This document shows positions 1 to 11,369 of a stretch of DNA of 64,000 nucleotides, piece after piece. The notes under the pieces were generated by a model, which saw only the letters and a program-made list of their open reading frames with translations, was not told the origin of the DNA and ran no database searches. This stretch comes from Salvator merianae (Eukaryota; Chordata; Lepidosauria; Squamata; Teiidae). Made by a program: the position numbers and the translations under genes. How positions within the stretch are numbered: the first letter of the stretch is position 1; every line of letters starts with the position of its first letter. The DNA lies in assembly GCA_003586115.2 (NCBI GenBank), contig QVOM02000116.1, forward strand, positions 43,843,024 to 43,907,023, read 5' to 3'.

Positions 1-181
1 TGAGAATAGTGTACCCTAAAGTTAGGTACTCAGATGGTGTTGGATTACAATTCCTCGTACCCACAGCTTTCCTAATCAAGAAAATCTGGGGACTCGACTT
101 TGGGAACCACTACTATATAGAGATGATATCATAATAGGATGTCCTCAGCTTGAAAAAAGCTTCTCTCTAGTTGCTCTCTAT

Positions 182-657
182 GGGCCTTTTCACACTTTCC
201 ACCTGAGAATGGAATAATTATTCCATTCTCAGGTGGAACAGACCATGCAGTGCAGTGGCCATCCGTACTGCGAGAGCTGAAACAGCCTGGAACCAAGCTT
301 CCAGACACGCAGTCCATCATAATAGCTGCTGCAGAAATGTCTGGCCGATGCAATGGTGACCAGAGAAGCAGTGTGCAATTGTGCAGCTGGAGCTGCTCCA
401 TGCCACAGCCTGCAGCATTCACACCTGGAAGTAGGTGCAAACACTGCAAACCGGGAGCAGTACAGTACAATGAGTTAGTTGTCCACAGCTAGTAGCCTTC
501 AGGAGTGTCTGCAGATGCTCCCAAATGCTTGGGCCTTTGCAAAATGCAGATGCACTGTGCTAGTGAGCACACTCTTCATCCTGTAGAGATATAATGGTGT
601 GAAAGAGAGTCTTGGATCAAAGCATTTTCTGATCCAAGGCCTAGTGCAGAAAGGGCC
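182..657. mobile_element. Non-autonomous TIR element with a perfect palindrome near its left end
   Basis: The left end reads GGGCCTTTTCACACTTTCC. Right behind it, 197-238 is a perfect 42-bp palindrome centred on AATAATTATT. The interior (about 330-510) resembles 49150-49330: both hold an ACACCTGG..AGGTGC hairpin followed by CCGGGAGCAGT and an AGCTAGTAG block, so they belong to one dispersed family. The right edge is uncertain. A GTGCAGAAAGGGCC end at 644-657 may be the terminus or a piece of the related GGGCC/TTTCTGCAC family. GGGCC-type ends here go with 3-bp target duplications in better-preserved copies, which suggests PIF/Harbinger-like ancestry. No transposase is encoded. Confidence 0.5.
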
Positions 658-886
658 AAAGTGTCCCGGATAGATCCATCACTAAACTACAAAAGAAAAA
701 AAAGCTGAATATCTGCATTTAACTGGATGTAAACTTCAATGCTAAATTCAGCTGCAATTAAGGTGAAAAGTAGAAATGGAGTGCATATCCCTCAGAAGAG
801 GCATCACTGAATTATTTGTGTTCATTATTTCACAACTCACACAACACATCTTCTAAGGCCATAGAATAGCAATTTCTAAAAAGACA

Positions 887-916
887 AATCATCATCATCA
901 TCATCATCATCATCTT
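887..916. repeat. (ATC)n microsatellite
   Basis: About nine ATC units in a row, followed by a short A-run. The surrounding 660-1020 is AT-rich and shows nothing else I recognise. Confidence 0.9.
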
Positions 917-1020
917 AAAAAAAAAGTCTAAACACAGCAATGATGCATTCTCTCCAATTTCCCATTTCCTCTCTGGAGAATCTCTTATCACATTGTCAGG
1001 TCAACGAGAGAGCATGTGAA

Positions 1021-1140
1021 AGACTTATTTATTTATTTATTTATTTTAGTATTTGAAATATTTATATACCATTGCCATTAAAATATAGGCTTGAAGCAGT
1101 GTACAAGGAATAAAAACAGCTAAAATCATAAGAATTATAT
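1021..1140 (-). mobile_element. L2/SINE-like 3' tail, antisense
   Basis: A (TTTA)n run is followed by ATTTATATACCATTGCC and then a GAAGCAGTGTACAA block. This is the reverse complement of the usual end of squamate L2 LINEs and their SINEs, where a degenerate 'box' sequence runs into an AAAT tail. No coding part remains. The assignment rests on this tail alone; similar tails stand near 1434, 4629, 20009, 25295 and 50517. Confidence 0.45.
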
Positions 1141-1433
1141 AAGAACATACTTGATCTATTCTGTGTCCATGACATGAGGCTCCTAGTGAAACAGGATAAT
1201 ATAGCTCAAGTGCTTGATGTCTCAGAGGTCTAGAGTTAAAAACATATGGAGAACTTCAAGTCTTATTACCCAGGAACTACAGCATTCTGTTTGAATATTT
1301 CCAGTCAAGAGGTTTACACTGAATTAAGTATTCTAAAGCAGGAGTCGATTTATATGGTGTGCTAAAGATGTTGCACAGCGCAACTTCCTTGACTTTATAT
1401 ATTGCTTTTTTAATACGTATAGGAAGATTATAT

Positions 1434-2640
1434 CTATTTATTTATTATTACATTTGTATGCTGCCCTTTGCCTAAAGGTCCTATGGTGGGTCACAGCATA
1501 TGATAAAAATATAAAACACTAAAATACATTTAAAATATAACCCTCCCTCCCACCCTGGCAGGACTACATTCAGAGGAAACGATGCATCAAAGTCCTGGTG
1601 AAGAGGTATATTTTAGCCAGGTGCCAAAAACCACGTAAAGCTGGCACCTAGCATACCTCCACTGAGAGGCTATTCCAAAGCTGAGAGGCTGCCACAGAAA
1701 AGTTCCTCTTGCATGACACACTTCTGAAAGTTGCAGAACTACAAGAAGGCCCTCAGTTTGTGATCTTAAGACATAAGCAGGTCTAAATGGGAGAAGATGA
1801 TTCTTCAGATATTTGGGACCCAAGGCATTTAGAACTTTATATGTCAACATCAACGCCTTGAATTGAGCTTGGTAGCAAATTGGTAGCCAGTGCAGTTCCT
1901 TCAAGGCCAGCATGAATTGAATCCAACTAGAAACTCCCAGCAGTAATCGTGTTGCTGAATTCTTCACTAGCTCCAGATTCTTTTCAAGGGTAGCCCCATG
2001 CAGAGTGTGTTACAGTAATCTGGTCTAGAGATTAAAAGAGCATGGATCGCTATGTCCCTATCCAGAAAAGGCCGAAACTGGTGAACCAGTCAAAGATTAA
2101 GGTAGGTGCTCATGACTACCACTCCCACCTGAGCCTCAAGCGACAGCAATGAATCCAGAAGCACCCCCAGGTCATGAACCCTTTATTTCTGGGGCAGAAA
2201 ACCCCCATCAAGAATTGAATACTGTCTAACTTCCTAGAAATGCTCCTCCAATTCCCAGTTCCCAAAGTTATTTCAGCAAGAAGGTATCAAAGGCCACTGA
2301 GAGATCAAGGAGAAACAACAAGGTCACATTGCCCCATCCCTTTCCTGATAGAAGTCATCTATTAGGGCAGCCAAGGCAGTCTCAGTACTATATCTCTGCC
2401 TGAAACCAGACTGAAATTTATCAAGACAATGAAATGTCTTGTCATGAAAGTGCCTTGCAAATTTACCACAGAGAACCTCCAAAGATAGTACAAATGGATT
2501 ATTGTGGCTAGATGACAAAAGCCCTTTAACCATCTGAGACAGCTCTACTGGATGGTCCCTTGAGGATGTGATGGGGGTGGAGAAGTAAGCCTTTTTTGCT
2601 TTCACCACATGGTAGACATAATAATAGGTGTACATTGTTA
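1434..2640 (-). mobile_element. L2-type LINE, 5'-truncated, internally deleted, inactive
   Basis: On the minus strand, read from 2640 down, the translation shows a linker segment, then the fingers region of a reverse transcriptase (FQSGFRQRYSTETALAALIDD, about 2340-2430) and LDLSVAFDTF near 2290. The frame then breaks, and the next recognisable blocks are a GASGFIAVA segment and the C-terminal L2 motif LKELHWLPI..QAQFKALMLTYK (about 1840-1900). The catalytic F/YADD region and the GVPQGSVLGP block are absent, so an internal deletion removed the active site. Several stops and frameshifts are present. The 3' end has the L2-type ending with an AATAATAAATAAATAG tail at 1434. This is a dead copy. 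Confidence 0.85.
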
Positions 2641-2712
2641 GATGGTTCCTAGATTTGTGCTGAACTACTATCTGAGAGAATCAAATAGGTATAAAGAGGT
2701 TCAGGACTGCTA

Positions 2713-3412
2713 GGGCCTGTTCGCACTTGGGGAAAGGTGAGCTTCAGGACGCACGCTAGTGCGGAGGATCCGCACTTGCGTCCGGCCCAAGCTCACCTGA
2801 AATTCCCCCACCCTCACCCAATGCTTACCGGAACCCAACCAGCGGTGGTGAGGAAGTTTGCAGTCCGCATCCCCACCACCGCGATCGGGTTCGGTTCCGG
2901 TAAGCATGCATCTGCAGTTACCTTGCGACGGCCATCTTCAGGGCAATCAGCCCGCCCTGCATGCATTGCGTGATCATGTGATCACGCAATGCATGATGGG
3001 CAATGGAGTCCGGTGCTTTGCACGGGCCCAAATGGGCCCGGACGAGGCTCCAATGGACCCCACGCCGCCGCAATCGGGCCAGGGACGCTGGACGAGGTGC
3101 TGCTGCACCCCATCCGGTGTTCTGGTGCCCGATCGTGGGCGCGAATGGCGTTCGCCGTGGCAGTGGCCTACAAAACGTCAAGCTGCTGCCAAGGTGACTG
3201 GGAGGCCCGCGCGGCGCGCCGTGATGACATCATCACCACGCGGGCCTCCCGGTCGCTATGGCAGCAGCCTGACGCTTGCTGACTGCTGTGTGGTGAGCAT
3301 CAGGCTGGATGATGGCGTTCGCACTGGCGAACGCCATTATCCGGCTTGGGGTCTGTTCCACGTTAGACTGGGCTAATTAGCCCAGTCTAGCGTGGAAGGT
3401 GCGAACAGGCCC
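2713..3412. mobile_element. 700-bp CpG-rich TIR element made of consecutive hairpins (Harbinger-like, non-autonomous)
   Basis: The termini are GGGCCTGTTCGCAC on the left and its reverse complement on the right, flanked by the 3-bp direct repeat CTA (2710-2712 and 3413-3415). A GGGCC terminus with a 3-bp duplication fits PIF/Harbinger. The interior is a string of separate inverted repeats: 2736-2797, 2822-2906, 2954-3001, 3182-3268, 3304-3345 and 3358-3395. Base composition is strikingly GC- and CpG-rich beside the AT-rich flanks, which suggests a young insertion. Open frames of 60-172 codons here are by-products of the GC-rich palindromes. No transposase motif is visible. Confidence 0.75.
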
Positions 3413-4628
3413 CTAGGTGCTTCACCCAACAATCCCAGGTTCTCCTCAGTACCTAGGGGTAATTAAGGAGCAGTTGAGCACTGTCCAAATTGCAAAAGGA
3501 ATTCACAAGCTCAGTCCTCCATTTGAATGTTATCGTTACTTCCACATCCATTGGAGGACCTGTGTGATGCTTGTGTACAAAATTGTGGTACATAAGTACA
3601 TTTAGTGCATGTTGAGACATCATATGCAAATTCAATGCTCCCTTGACTACATATGAAGAGGTAATGGTGGCATCTTCATAGTGGCTTAAGCAAGTGAGTT
3701 TCCCACATAATTTTGTGGCACTCACCTGTCAAGCTCAGATTTCCTCATTTATTGAATCTGAAATAGTGCATTTATAATTAAAATTGTGACTGATTTATTA
3801 GGCCAGATATCATAATTTCTTGGGTTAAAATGGAGGAAAAGTATATAGCTCAGATCATGTGAAGGAAAGCTGGAACTGGTGATACAGAGTACTGGCAGAA
3901 ACCTGCAGCCTGTTTTATATAAACTGCATATGGTTTCTTACTGAGCAAATGTAGTAATAAAGGTTCATTGATTAAAAGAAATTGGCTCTATTGCTCATAA
4001 TAGCATTTCATTGATTGAAAAGCATTGCCAGTAATGGTTTCCTCCAAAGCAGCATCTGTTATGTATTAACCTTTCAGCCTTCAGAATCATGGGATATGAA
4101 TTCCTTGCTCAAACTACTGGTCAGATGACCCATCCATGACATTTAATAAATTGCACCTCTTTCACATAGATTCAGAGTTTCATAAAAACAGGGAGAAAAC
4201 ACATTAGGAAAACAGCACATTTTTCATGAAGTCTGATATGGCTGAATCTTTTATGTTAAAAAACAAAAATTGGCAAAGCCAGAGATGGACATCAATTTCA
4301 TTAAACCTCCCCAGCAAACTTTCAGAGCAACATTTCAGGTTAATAAAAATGTACCTTATAATGGCAAAGGGTAATGCTGTGATTTGATTCAACTGGGAAT
4401 GAATGGAAAATCTACCATATCTCTGATTTAGGCCTTGAGATAAAGATGGCTAAAGTTTCAGGTTGCAAAAAGTCTAGCGTGTTCACTGTCTTATCCATCA
4501 TCATTTATCTCAAGTTTAGCAAGTGTCCTCCCCCATGCTACACTCTCTGTAATGTCTGGAAAATTTGGTTCTTCCAAATTATGGCAGTCATACATTTTGC
4601 TGAGGTGCATTTAGGGAATGTAAGGCTG
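3413..4628. other. No recognised gene or repeat
   Basis: AT-rich sequence with no frame above 90 codons and no protein motif, RNA gene or terminal repeat I can support. Confidence 0.6.
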
Positions 4629-4710
4629 GATTTGCATTTATTTATTTGCATTTTTATCCCATCCTAGGCCCAAATGTCTCAGGGTGGGTTACAGTAATAA
4701 AAACAGAATG
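4629..4710 (-). mobile_element. L2/SINE-like 3' tail, antisense
   Basis: TATTTATTTGCATTTTTATC runs into CCCATCCTAGGC..CTCAGGGTGGGTTACA. This is the antisense of the short box that ends many squamate L2 LINEs and SINEs. No coding sequence is attached. Confidence 0.5.
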
Positions 4711-4959
4711 TAAAATGCACATTATCTCTATAGCAAGACTAACTCTTTGGTCCAGCTAAAATGAAAGGGAAGGAAGATGGAAGAAACAACCCAGATATTG
4801 TCAACTGTAATGCATAAGAGGTAGATGGGGGAGCACTGTTTTGTTGTTGTTATGATTTGTTATTTATTTTGTTATTCCTTTGGTGTATAAAAAGTTTAAA
4901 AAATGTAATTAAAAAAAATCCACATTATCTCCAGTAGATCATACCAGAGAGACACTCAT

Positions 4960-5392
4960 TGGGATGGCCTGTTCTGCATCAGCCTCCATCACAGCTCTGA
5001 AGCTCAAGTCAGTTTCAGAGCTGGCATAGGGAAGGCAACCAGATGCTCAGATGCCCAGGTCTATGGAAGTCCCAGGAGACCCATTTCGGTGGTCTGCCTT
5101 GTGGTGCTGCTGAAATGGGTCCCCTGTGGTCCATGGAGACATGCCATCCATATACTTCCATGATCTGGTGTATCACTCCCTAGTGTGTGGGTGGACCTCA
5201 AAAAAGAGGTATAATGATAGTCTGAACCAGCACACAATTTTGGGCACCTTGGTCTGAGTTATGCTCTGTCCTGTGCAGACGAAGTAGACTAGGATGTGAT
5301 GGGTCTTCCCTTAATCCTCACCAGCATGTGGGAGGAAGGTGTGTAGATCACTTCTTGGTTCAATCTACTCACAAGTGTAGAAACAACCCAAA
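4960..5392 (+). mobile_element. Harbinger-like non-autonomous element (GGCC/TTCTGCA family), degraded copy
   Basis: The sequence runs from GGCCTGTTCTGCATC to AAGTGTAGAAACAACCC. It carries the family's signature interior: CCCATTTCGGTGGTC paired with GCTGCTGAAATGGGTCC as a hairpin, then a TCTAGTGTG..GGACCT block, CCATTTTGGGCA-like text and TGCTCTGTC near the right end. The same interior occurs at 18602, 23367, 25560, 27378, 34215 and 35914. The ends are too decayed to show a target duplication. No transposase is encoded. Confidence 0.55.
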
Positions 5393-8300
5393 GCTCCAGT
5401 ATTAGTCCACCTGCAGTGGGCAGAGATTTATTTCTAGGAATAGTACAAAGGACTGTTCTTATTCAGGGCTGTTTCTGCACTTCCACCCAAATCCCTGGCA
5501 AGGGTAGGACACTGTGGCCCAGTATATGCAACCCAGCCTTTGCTGGAAAGGCCCATTTCAGCAGTGCGCTGGGTTCTGGCATTACTTCTGTTGGCACTTC
5601 CTAGAATGCTGAAGAAGTGGGTCACCCTTAGACCTGCTTGTTGCTGCATTCCCATCATAAGGCAGAGGTAGGAGCAGAAGAAAGCACTAAGTGTCCTCAA
5701 AGTAGTTTTCACACTCTGTACAAAAGATACCTCCGAGGATACTTTCTGCTCTCTGACACATGTTGTGGGCCTAATTGCATTCCTCAGGCTCTCCACAAGT
5801 ACCTTTTTCAGCCATGTAGACCCAGCCTCAAGGTCACTTCTCAAAAGGTGAAGCCATTCTGTTACCTCTCTGCAGCTGGAATCTCCTGGTAGGACTCTCT
5901 TGCAACAGGACAAAGGCATAGCAAAGCTTTGTGTGTCTTACACTGTATTCAAACTGGGACAGGATACAACCTTATCCTTGAAGCCTGCTGGGACTAAAAA
6001 CACACCCAGAAATGTTGCAGTGGACTGGACGTGCAAACGGAAGTCTGTTGTAGTTTCTTTAGCAGCAATTGTTCTTCTATGCTTGCCCTTTCTGTCATCT
6101 TCTCTCTGTCTCATAGATCTCTTATGGCAACCAGAGAGCAACTTCAATGACAAAGGTATTCTCAGAGTAGTTGAACTACTGGCTTTATGTGTAGTCCATC
6201 CTTCTCACTGTCTTGGGAGTTTCTGGGGCTAAATGAGTTAGTGACATCTGGTACAGATAAGAGCAACTGGAAATCCCTCCCCCTACTGAAACTTCACAGG
6301 CAAACCCTCCTTGGATCAGACACATGTGGCATGTGAACTTCAAAGAAAGTTCATGAACTGGCTTTCAGCTGGGGGAGAGGCTTCCAGTGGTGTGCAATCA
6401 TGTTGGGTGTTACTGCAGATGGGAGCAGATAGGTTTGTTCACCCTGCCCTCGAAAGACTCCTGTCAGGCCTGTATTAGGCTTGTCATGAACTCTGAGTGA
6501 ACTGTGGATGAGGAGTGAGGAATACAATGAGGATTTTGGAGGGAAAAGGGAGTAAGACCCGAATGAAAAATGCAATAAGAGGGGTGTGACAATCAAACAT
6601 AGAACCTGATTGGACTATCATAGGAAATAGATATATTGAAAATAGCATAAATTAAGGCATATACATAGGTTAAGCACTCTTGGCAAGAATCAGATATAAG
6701 AGCTGCTGTCACTGTTCTTAAATAAATTCCTTTTGTTCTCCAACAAAGACCTGAGAGAGTTATTTCTGGCAGTGGCCAGAGTCTGCATTACAACTCCAAA
6801 ATATGTTCTCATCTGCTGCAGAGCAAACGTACTTTAGTCTACAAAGTTACAGTCTGTGGAAATTTAGCAGCATACCTGGGAATGGCCCTGGAAGTTGTCT
6901 GTTTCCAGAGACCACCATGGCTGCAGCTAAAGTAAGCAATACTTTGGGAACCACAAGGGAGACTACTTTAAAATGGTCTCCCTCTGAAGTACTCCTAGGG
7001 TTGGTTTTCATGCTTGGAAGCACTTCAGCTGCCATGGTCAAGTAGCCAGCATATTGCCTCTGGTGAGCAGATGCGGTGATCCAAGGAGGCAGCTGGAATG
7101 ATCCAAATGGATCATGCAAAAACTGCCCTAGTGGCTACCACTAGACACTTATGGAAGTTTTTGTGAAAGCAACAAGCTCTAATACTGCTGTTTCCCAGTG
7201 ACTAGCATTGGGTGGCACTGCAGATCTGAACTGGAGGATAGTCACCTCTGTTTGATGAACTAGAACTGTGGGGTAAAGACAAGAAGGTGCCAGCCTGGCT
7301 CAGTTCAATGAAAGGAGCTACACAATTTCTCCGTCTTTGTACTGCTGTCCTACAGTGCAGCTTCCTGGCCACATCCCTACAAAGAGTATGCTGCCATAAT
7401 GACTACTAGTAGTAGGCATTCACAGCCTAATCTTACACTGATTTTGCTAAACTCCTTTTAAAGCTCCTCAAGAAGGGGGCCATCGTGGAATTCTGGGGCA
7501 CAAGATTCAGATAACCCTGGAGTAGTGCTTCGTTTCTTCCCCCTACTCCCTTGTCTCTCTGCTTCCCTTTCTGCTTTACTACTTGCAGGAAAAAATATGT
7601 AAAGTAAGTAAGGGTAGAAGGGACAGCAGAAACATCAACCTCGCCTGTATGTACCCACTGTTTGTGAAATCCTATATTTTCTGTGATCAGTGTATAAGGA
7701 GCATCAATACTTCACTGCTGCAGGGATTAGGATCAATTCCTGTCCACAGGAAGATAGCTAGAACATCTTCAGGCACGTCACCTGTTTCTGAGACCCTTGC
7801 AAGAGGGATGATGCTGTTGTGACCATGTGTGACCATGCAGTCTTATTGTTTTCTTGCTGCTGCATGTGACTGGAATGAATATCTTCCAAGAAGGATGGCC
7901 CCAAAGGAGTTCAGATGATCAGAGGGATGGTGAAAGTAGAAATGATAGTAGTAATACACCTTTTCCCTTGAAAATAAGCAAGGCTAGGCTGAAAGAGTGC
8001 ACACACGGTGGTTTATTTCCTCAAGACAAGTGTTTATTATCAAGGAAAAGTCCTGTGAGAATTCTAGGTTATGAAAGTTTGTCCCCTGGTTTATTAGTGG
8101 TTCCTGTTACAGTCGATTCTTTTATTACACCTCTCTGCCCCAGATGCCAGCAGGTAATGTGAGCATCTGAGTTCCCTTGTGTTTCCTGTTCTCACCTGAG
8201 TATTCTGAGACAACTCCATTACCTGGAAGGATTAATCATGTATAGCTAAGTGACAACGCCTAAAGAGTAACACTCTTCCAACAGGGCACCCTTCCTTTCA

Positions 8301-8846
8301 GAATAGCTGTAAATTTTCAATTTTGGCTTTCTCTTGACCACAGTAACCTCTTAAAATAAACGCAAAGTACAAGCACAGCATGGTTGGGCATCACCTAATC
8401 TCCAATATGTGATAAAGAAACTGCCATCAAGGTAAGAAAAGATGGATAGTAGCTTTCAAAAAACAAAATAGTGACTTGGCCCAGTTCATGCTTCTTTGAA
8501 AACATTTCTGACAAGTCTTCTTTGCATAGGCCCCTTTCTTATGGGAAGTTTGATGATATAATGAGCTACATGGTGAATCTCATTGGGATACCTGGAGAGT
8601 GGGGCCATCAGTGCATGAATGATACTGGAGTGTGCCAGAGAATCAGATGAGTCTATTCTGGTCTTGAACTGGAGCCTGAACAGTCTGGTGGACTGAACAG
8701 GGCTACAGCTGAATACTGGCAGGATGAGAAGTATATATGGGCTTGACCAATATATTTTTGAATTCTAAAAATTTTAATTTTTTTAAAAAAATCATACCAA
8801 CCAACAGTTTGGGGGGTTCACCCTTAAAGAAAACCTTTCTCTTCAT
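5393..8846. other. Mostly unassigned sequence
   Basis: It holds a possible left end of another GGGCTGTTTCTGCAC element at 5466. An LTR-like stretch lies at about 6585-6790: it starts TGTGAC, has ATATAAGAGC, then AAATAAA, and ends ATTACA. A block at 6940-7050 resembles 59130-59200 (both have GGGAGAC..C..AAAATGGT). The longest frame, 161 codons at 5434-5919 on the minus strand, shows no family resemblance. No RNA gene was seen. Confidence 0.5.
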
Positions 8847-9047
8847 ACCTAAGTTTTATTCTAGTTTGAGTCCACATTCAGAGTGAGGGAACACATCAGC
8901 AAGGTGTCAAACTGTTTCCTTTCAGCATTAGCTCTCTCAGGAAGTCCACCTTTGGGTTAGATAAAGTGGAAAGAAAATGACCACTCACTTTGCTGATGTT
9001 TTTTCTCACTCTGAATATGGACTCAAACTGGATTTAAACACTTAGGT
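8847..9047. mobile_element. Fold-back (MITE-like) inverted repeat, about 200 bp
   Basis: The left arm (8847-8913) and right arm (about 8985-9047) are imperfect reverse complements. They share the block AGTTTGAGTCCA, then ATTCAGAGTGAG, then CATCAGCAA, separated by a roughly 70-bp loop. A long inverted repeat with diverged arms is typical of an old fold-back transposon. I could not define a clear target-site duplication, so the superfamily is unknown. Confidence 0.6.
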
Positions 9048-9779
9048 GTAAATACCTGTGGGATTTCTCCATGGGGTTGCACTCCTCTTCAAAGAACACA
9101 CATGCAATCTGGTAGTCTAATCAGTGCAAAAAAACAGTACTAGTATTCTGAGAGCATGCAATCCATAATTCCTTGTGCCTTTTTCACAGCCACATCACAG
9201 CACTGACACAAAACCAATAAAGTAATGATCAGCTACCAGTTCTACACTTGTTTTTCAGACAAATTATGGTCAAACCAGGTGTCCCCTGATTCCATATTTG
9301 TGCATTTGATTCTTGTTTCCTGAATTAAGAACTTTGCATTTGTCTCTCTTGATTTTTTAATTATTATTGTTAACTGCTGGCTTTTCCTATCAAATGTTTT
9401 AGGTGCTCTGTTGCTATTTGTTTGTTTTTCTACCTTTAAACAAAGATTGCAATGAAACCTTTACAGCAACTTTAGCCTTATTTGCTTCTGTTCATAGAAT
9501 TGAAGCACAAGAATGTAAAAGATGGAGAAATGCCAAACCCCAGTGAGCCTGAATGCTGAAATAATACTAAAAACAGCTTGTCATTTATGTCTTCAAATTG
9601 TATGTTGGGAAACAGATGGTCAGTGCTTGGGTGGTAATGTCAGCCTCCGTAGTCTTGTGGAGGCAGCCAGTGTCTGCCAATAAACTTGTAAATATGGTAT
9701 ATTTTAAGAATTTTAGAAATACTTTGCAGGTATTTTTGATACAATCTGCCCAACATTTATTTCTCTAGAAACAATCAAT
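9048..9779. other. No recognised gene or repeat
   Basis: AT-rich, with short T-runs and no frame, motif or inverted repeat worth reporting. Confidence 0.6.
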
Positions 9780-9928
9780 GGCTGCAGCTAGACGTTGCTT
9801 ACTGATTCTGCTATATTTGGATATCCTGGATTAAAGTATTCCTGGGAGCATTTTATTCTGGAATATTCATGTTTTATTCCAGGATATCCAGATATAGCAG
9901 AATAAGTAAGCAATGTCTGGATGCAGCC
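9780..9928. mobile_element. 149-bp palindromic MITE (GGCTGCATCCAGAC family)
   Basis: Almost the whole element folds on itself. GGCTGCAGCTAGACGTTGCT on the left pairs with the reverse complement of the right end (GGCTGCATCCAGACATTGCT), and pairing continues for about 58 bp through GATTCTGCTATATTTGGATA. It is flanked by the 3-bp repeat AAT (9777-9779 and 9929-9931). Related ends stand at 33460-33890, 31781 and 46102. It is too short to encode anything and was presumably mobilised by a transposase supplied elsewhere. Confidence 0.75.
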
Positions 9929-9931
9929 AAT

Positions 9932-11369
9932 GATGCTGGATGTAGTGTGAGTTAAATGGGGAGTACATAAGTTTTAAATGTAAATAATATAAATATTTCC
10001 ACTTACTGCCAAAAGTATCTCCACAAAGCACCTGTGGTATGATGTTTTCCCTCTTGAAGGTACAAAACACCTGCCAAAAAGCACACTGCCCACCCAAGGT
10101 GCCTGAGGCCAAAGGGCAAAAATGACACTGCCCATCCAAGGTGCAACAAGAGGTGTATCCCCCTCTCTCCCCCTCACTTTTTGCATCCAGCTGTGGTGTG
10201 GATCCACGAGCTGCACATAACCTCCCACTCCACATCAGTACCAGTTTTGTCCAGTCACAGGGCAGCATCTCCTTGCCTCCAAAAACTGAACATTCCACAG
10301 CTGCAAGGCTTCCAACCTTGCCAATTAACTGCTGAACCATAAATAGCCATCTTCAGTGCAACAGTTAACAGAAACAGATGGAAATTACCCTGGTAATTCA
10401 CCTTTTCTGTCACGGTCACTCTACACAGCAGGGGAGGAAGCAACTGAGGGTGTGATCCAACCTCAGATTTATCACACACTGCATGTAGGGTGTCTTCAAG
10501 GGCAGATCTCATTTTCGGGGTGGCCTGTAGGCCTAATGAAGGAGATTGCCTGCTGGATCCCAGGGATGGTTGGAGAAAAATATCTTTTCAATCATGTGGA
10601 TGCAGCTAATATATCTTAGGACATCATGGTAATCAGCAGGTCCCTACAGACCCATGATCTACAGCAGAACAAAATGTGGTTTGTAAGATAATGGCCATGT
10701 CTCCACATGATTGGAGAGACAGCCAGAAGGTGTTGGATTCACCACGGCAAAAAGCTCTTCCACAATGCAATTTTGGAGAATGGAGTCACTGTTCAAAGTG
10801 GTGACCCAAATGAGTCTACCAAGGGTGGGAAATCCCATCCTTCCAGAGAAGTGATCTATTGATGAGTTTTCACTTTTTGCTGGGGTGGTGAGCTTGTCAA
10901 AAAATGCCTCTTGTTGCTTTGTGTGGAGATGCCTCTTTTCAAAGACACTCTCTGAGGTAAGTGGAGAAAAAACTGTTGTATATTGAGCTTATTGCCCATA
11001 TGAGAACCTTGGGATCTGGACCAGAGACAATTTAGAGCAATGTGATTTGCACTTGGATCAGAATCCCCTTCCTGGTAACAGAATTGTCATGATACACCCT
11101 CTTCCTTTCTCGCTGACTTAGAATCTTTGACCCTGTCTGTTTTTCTGTTGATTTTGTTCCACAGATTAATCCTATCAACCTGTTGCAGAAAGGTGGCACT
11201 TAAACTTCTAATGATTCTTCCTTAGGTAAGAGTAGCTGCAAGGATAATGTGGGTGTCCCAAACTGAACACCTGATTGGATTAATACAACATGTTTATGTG
11301 ATCTGGACAGCCTGAATATTGCCCAATTTCCTTGTTTACTCCATTTCTCACCTAAACAGCCCACCACAT
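9932..11369. other. Mostly unassigned sequence
   Basis: The GGCCATGTCTCCAC motif near 10692 resembles termini seen at 22128 and (reversed) 48900, so a decayed small transposon may start here. The 157-codon minus frame at 9867-10340 overlaps the MITE and has no recognisable domain. Confidence 0.45.

Noticed and set aside
2858..3376. 172-codon plus-strand frame and several overlapping frames
   Set aside because: They lie wholly inside the GC-rich hairpin element, where stop codons are rare by composition; no domain was seen.
5434..5919. 161-codon minus-strand frame
   Set aside because: Low-complexity mixture of Cys/Ser/Leu typical of chance frames; no known family.
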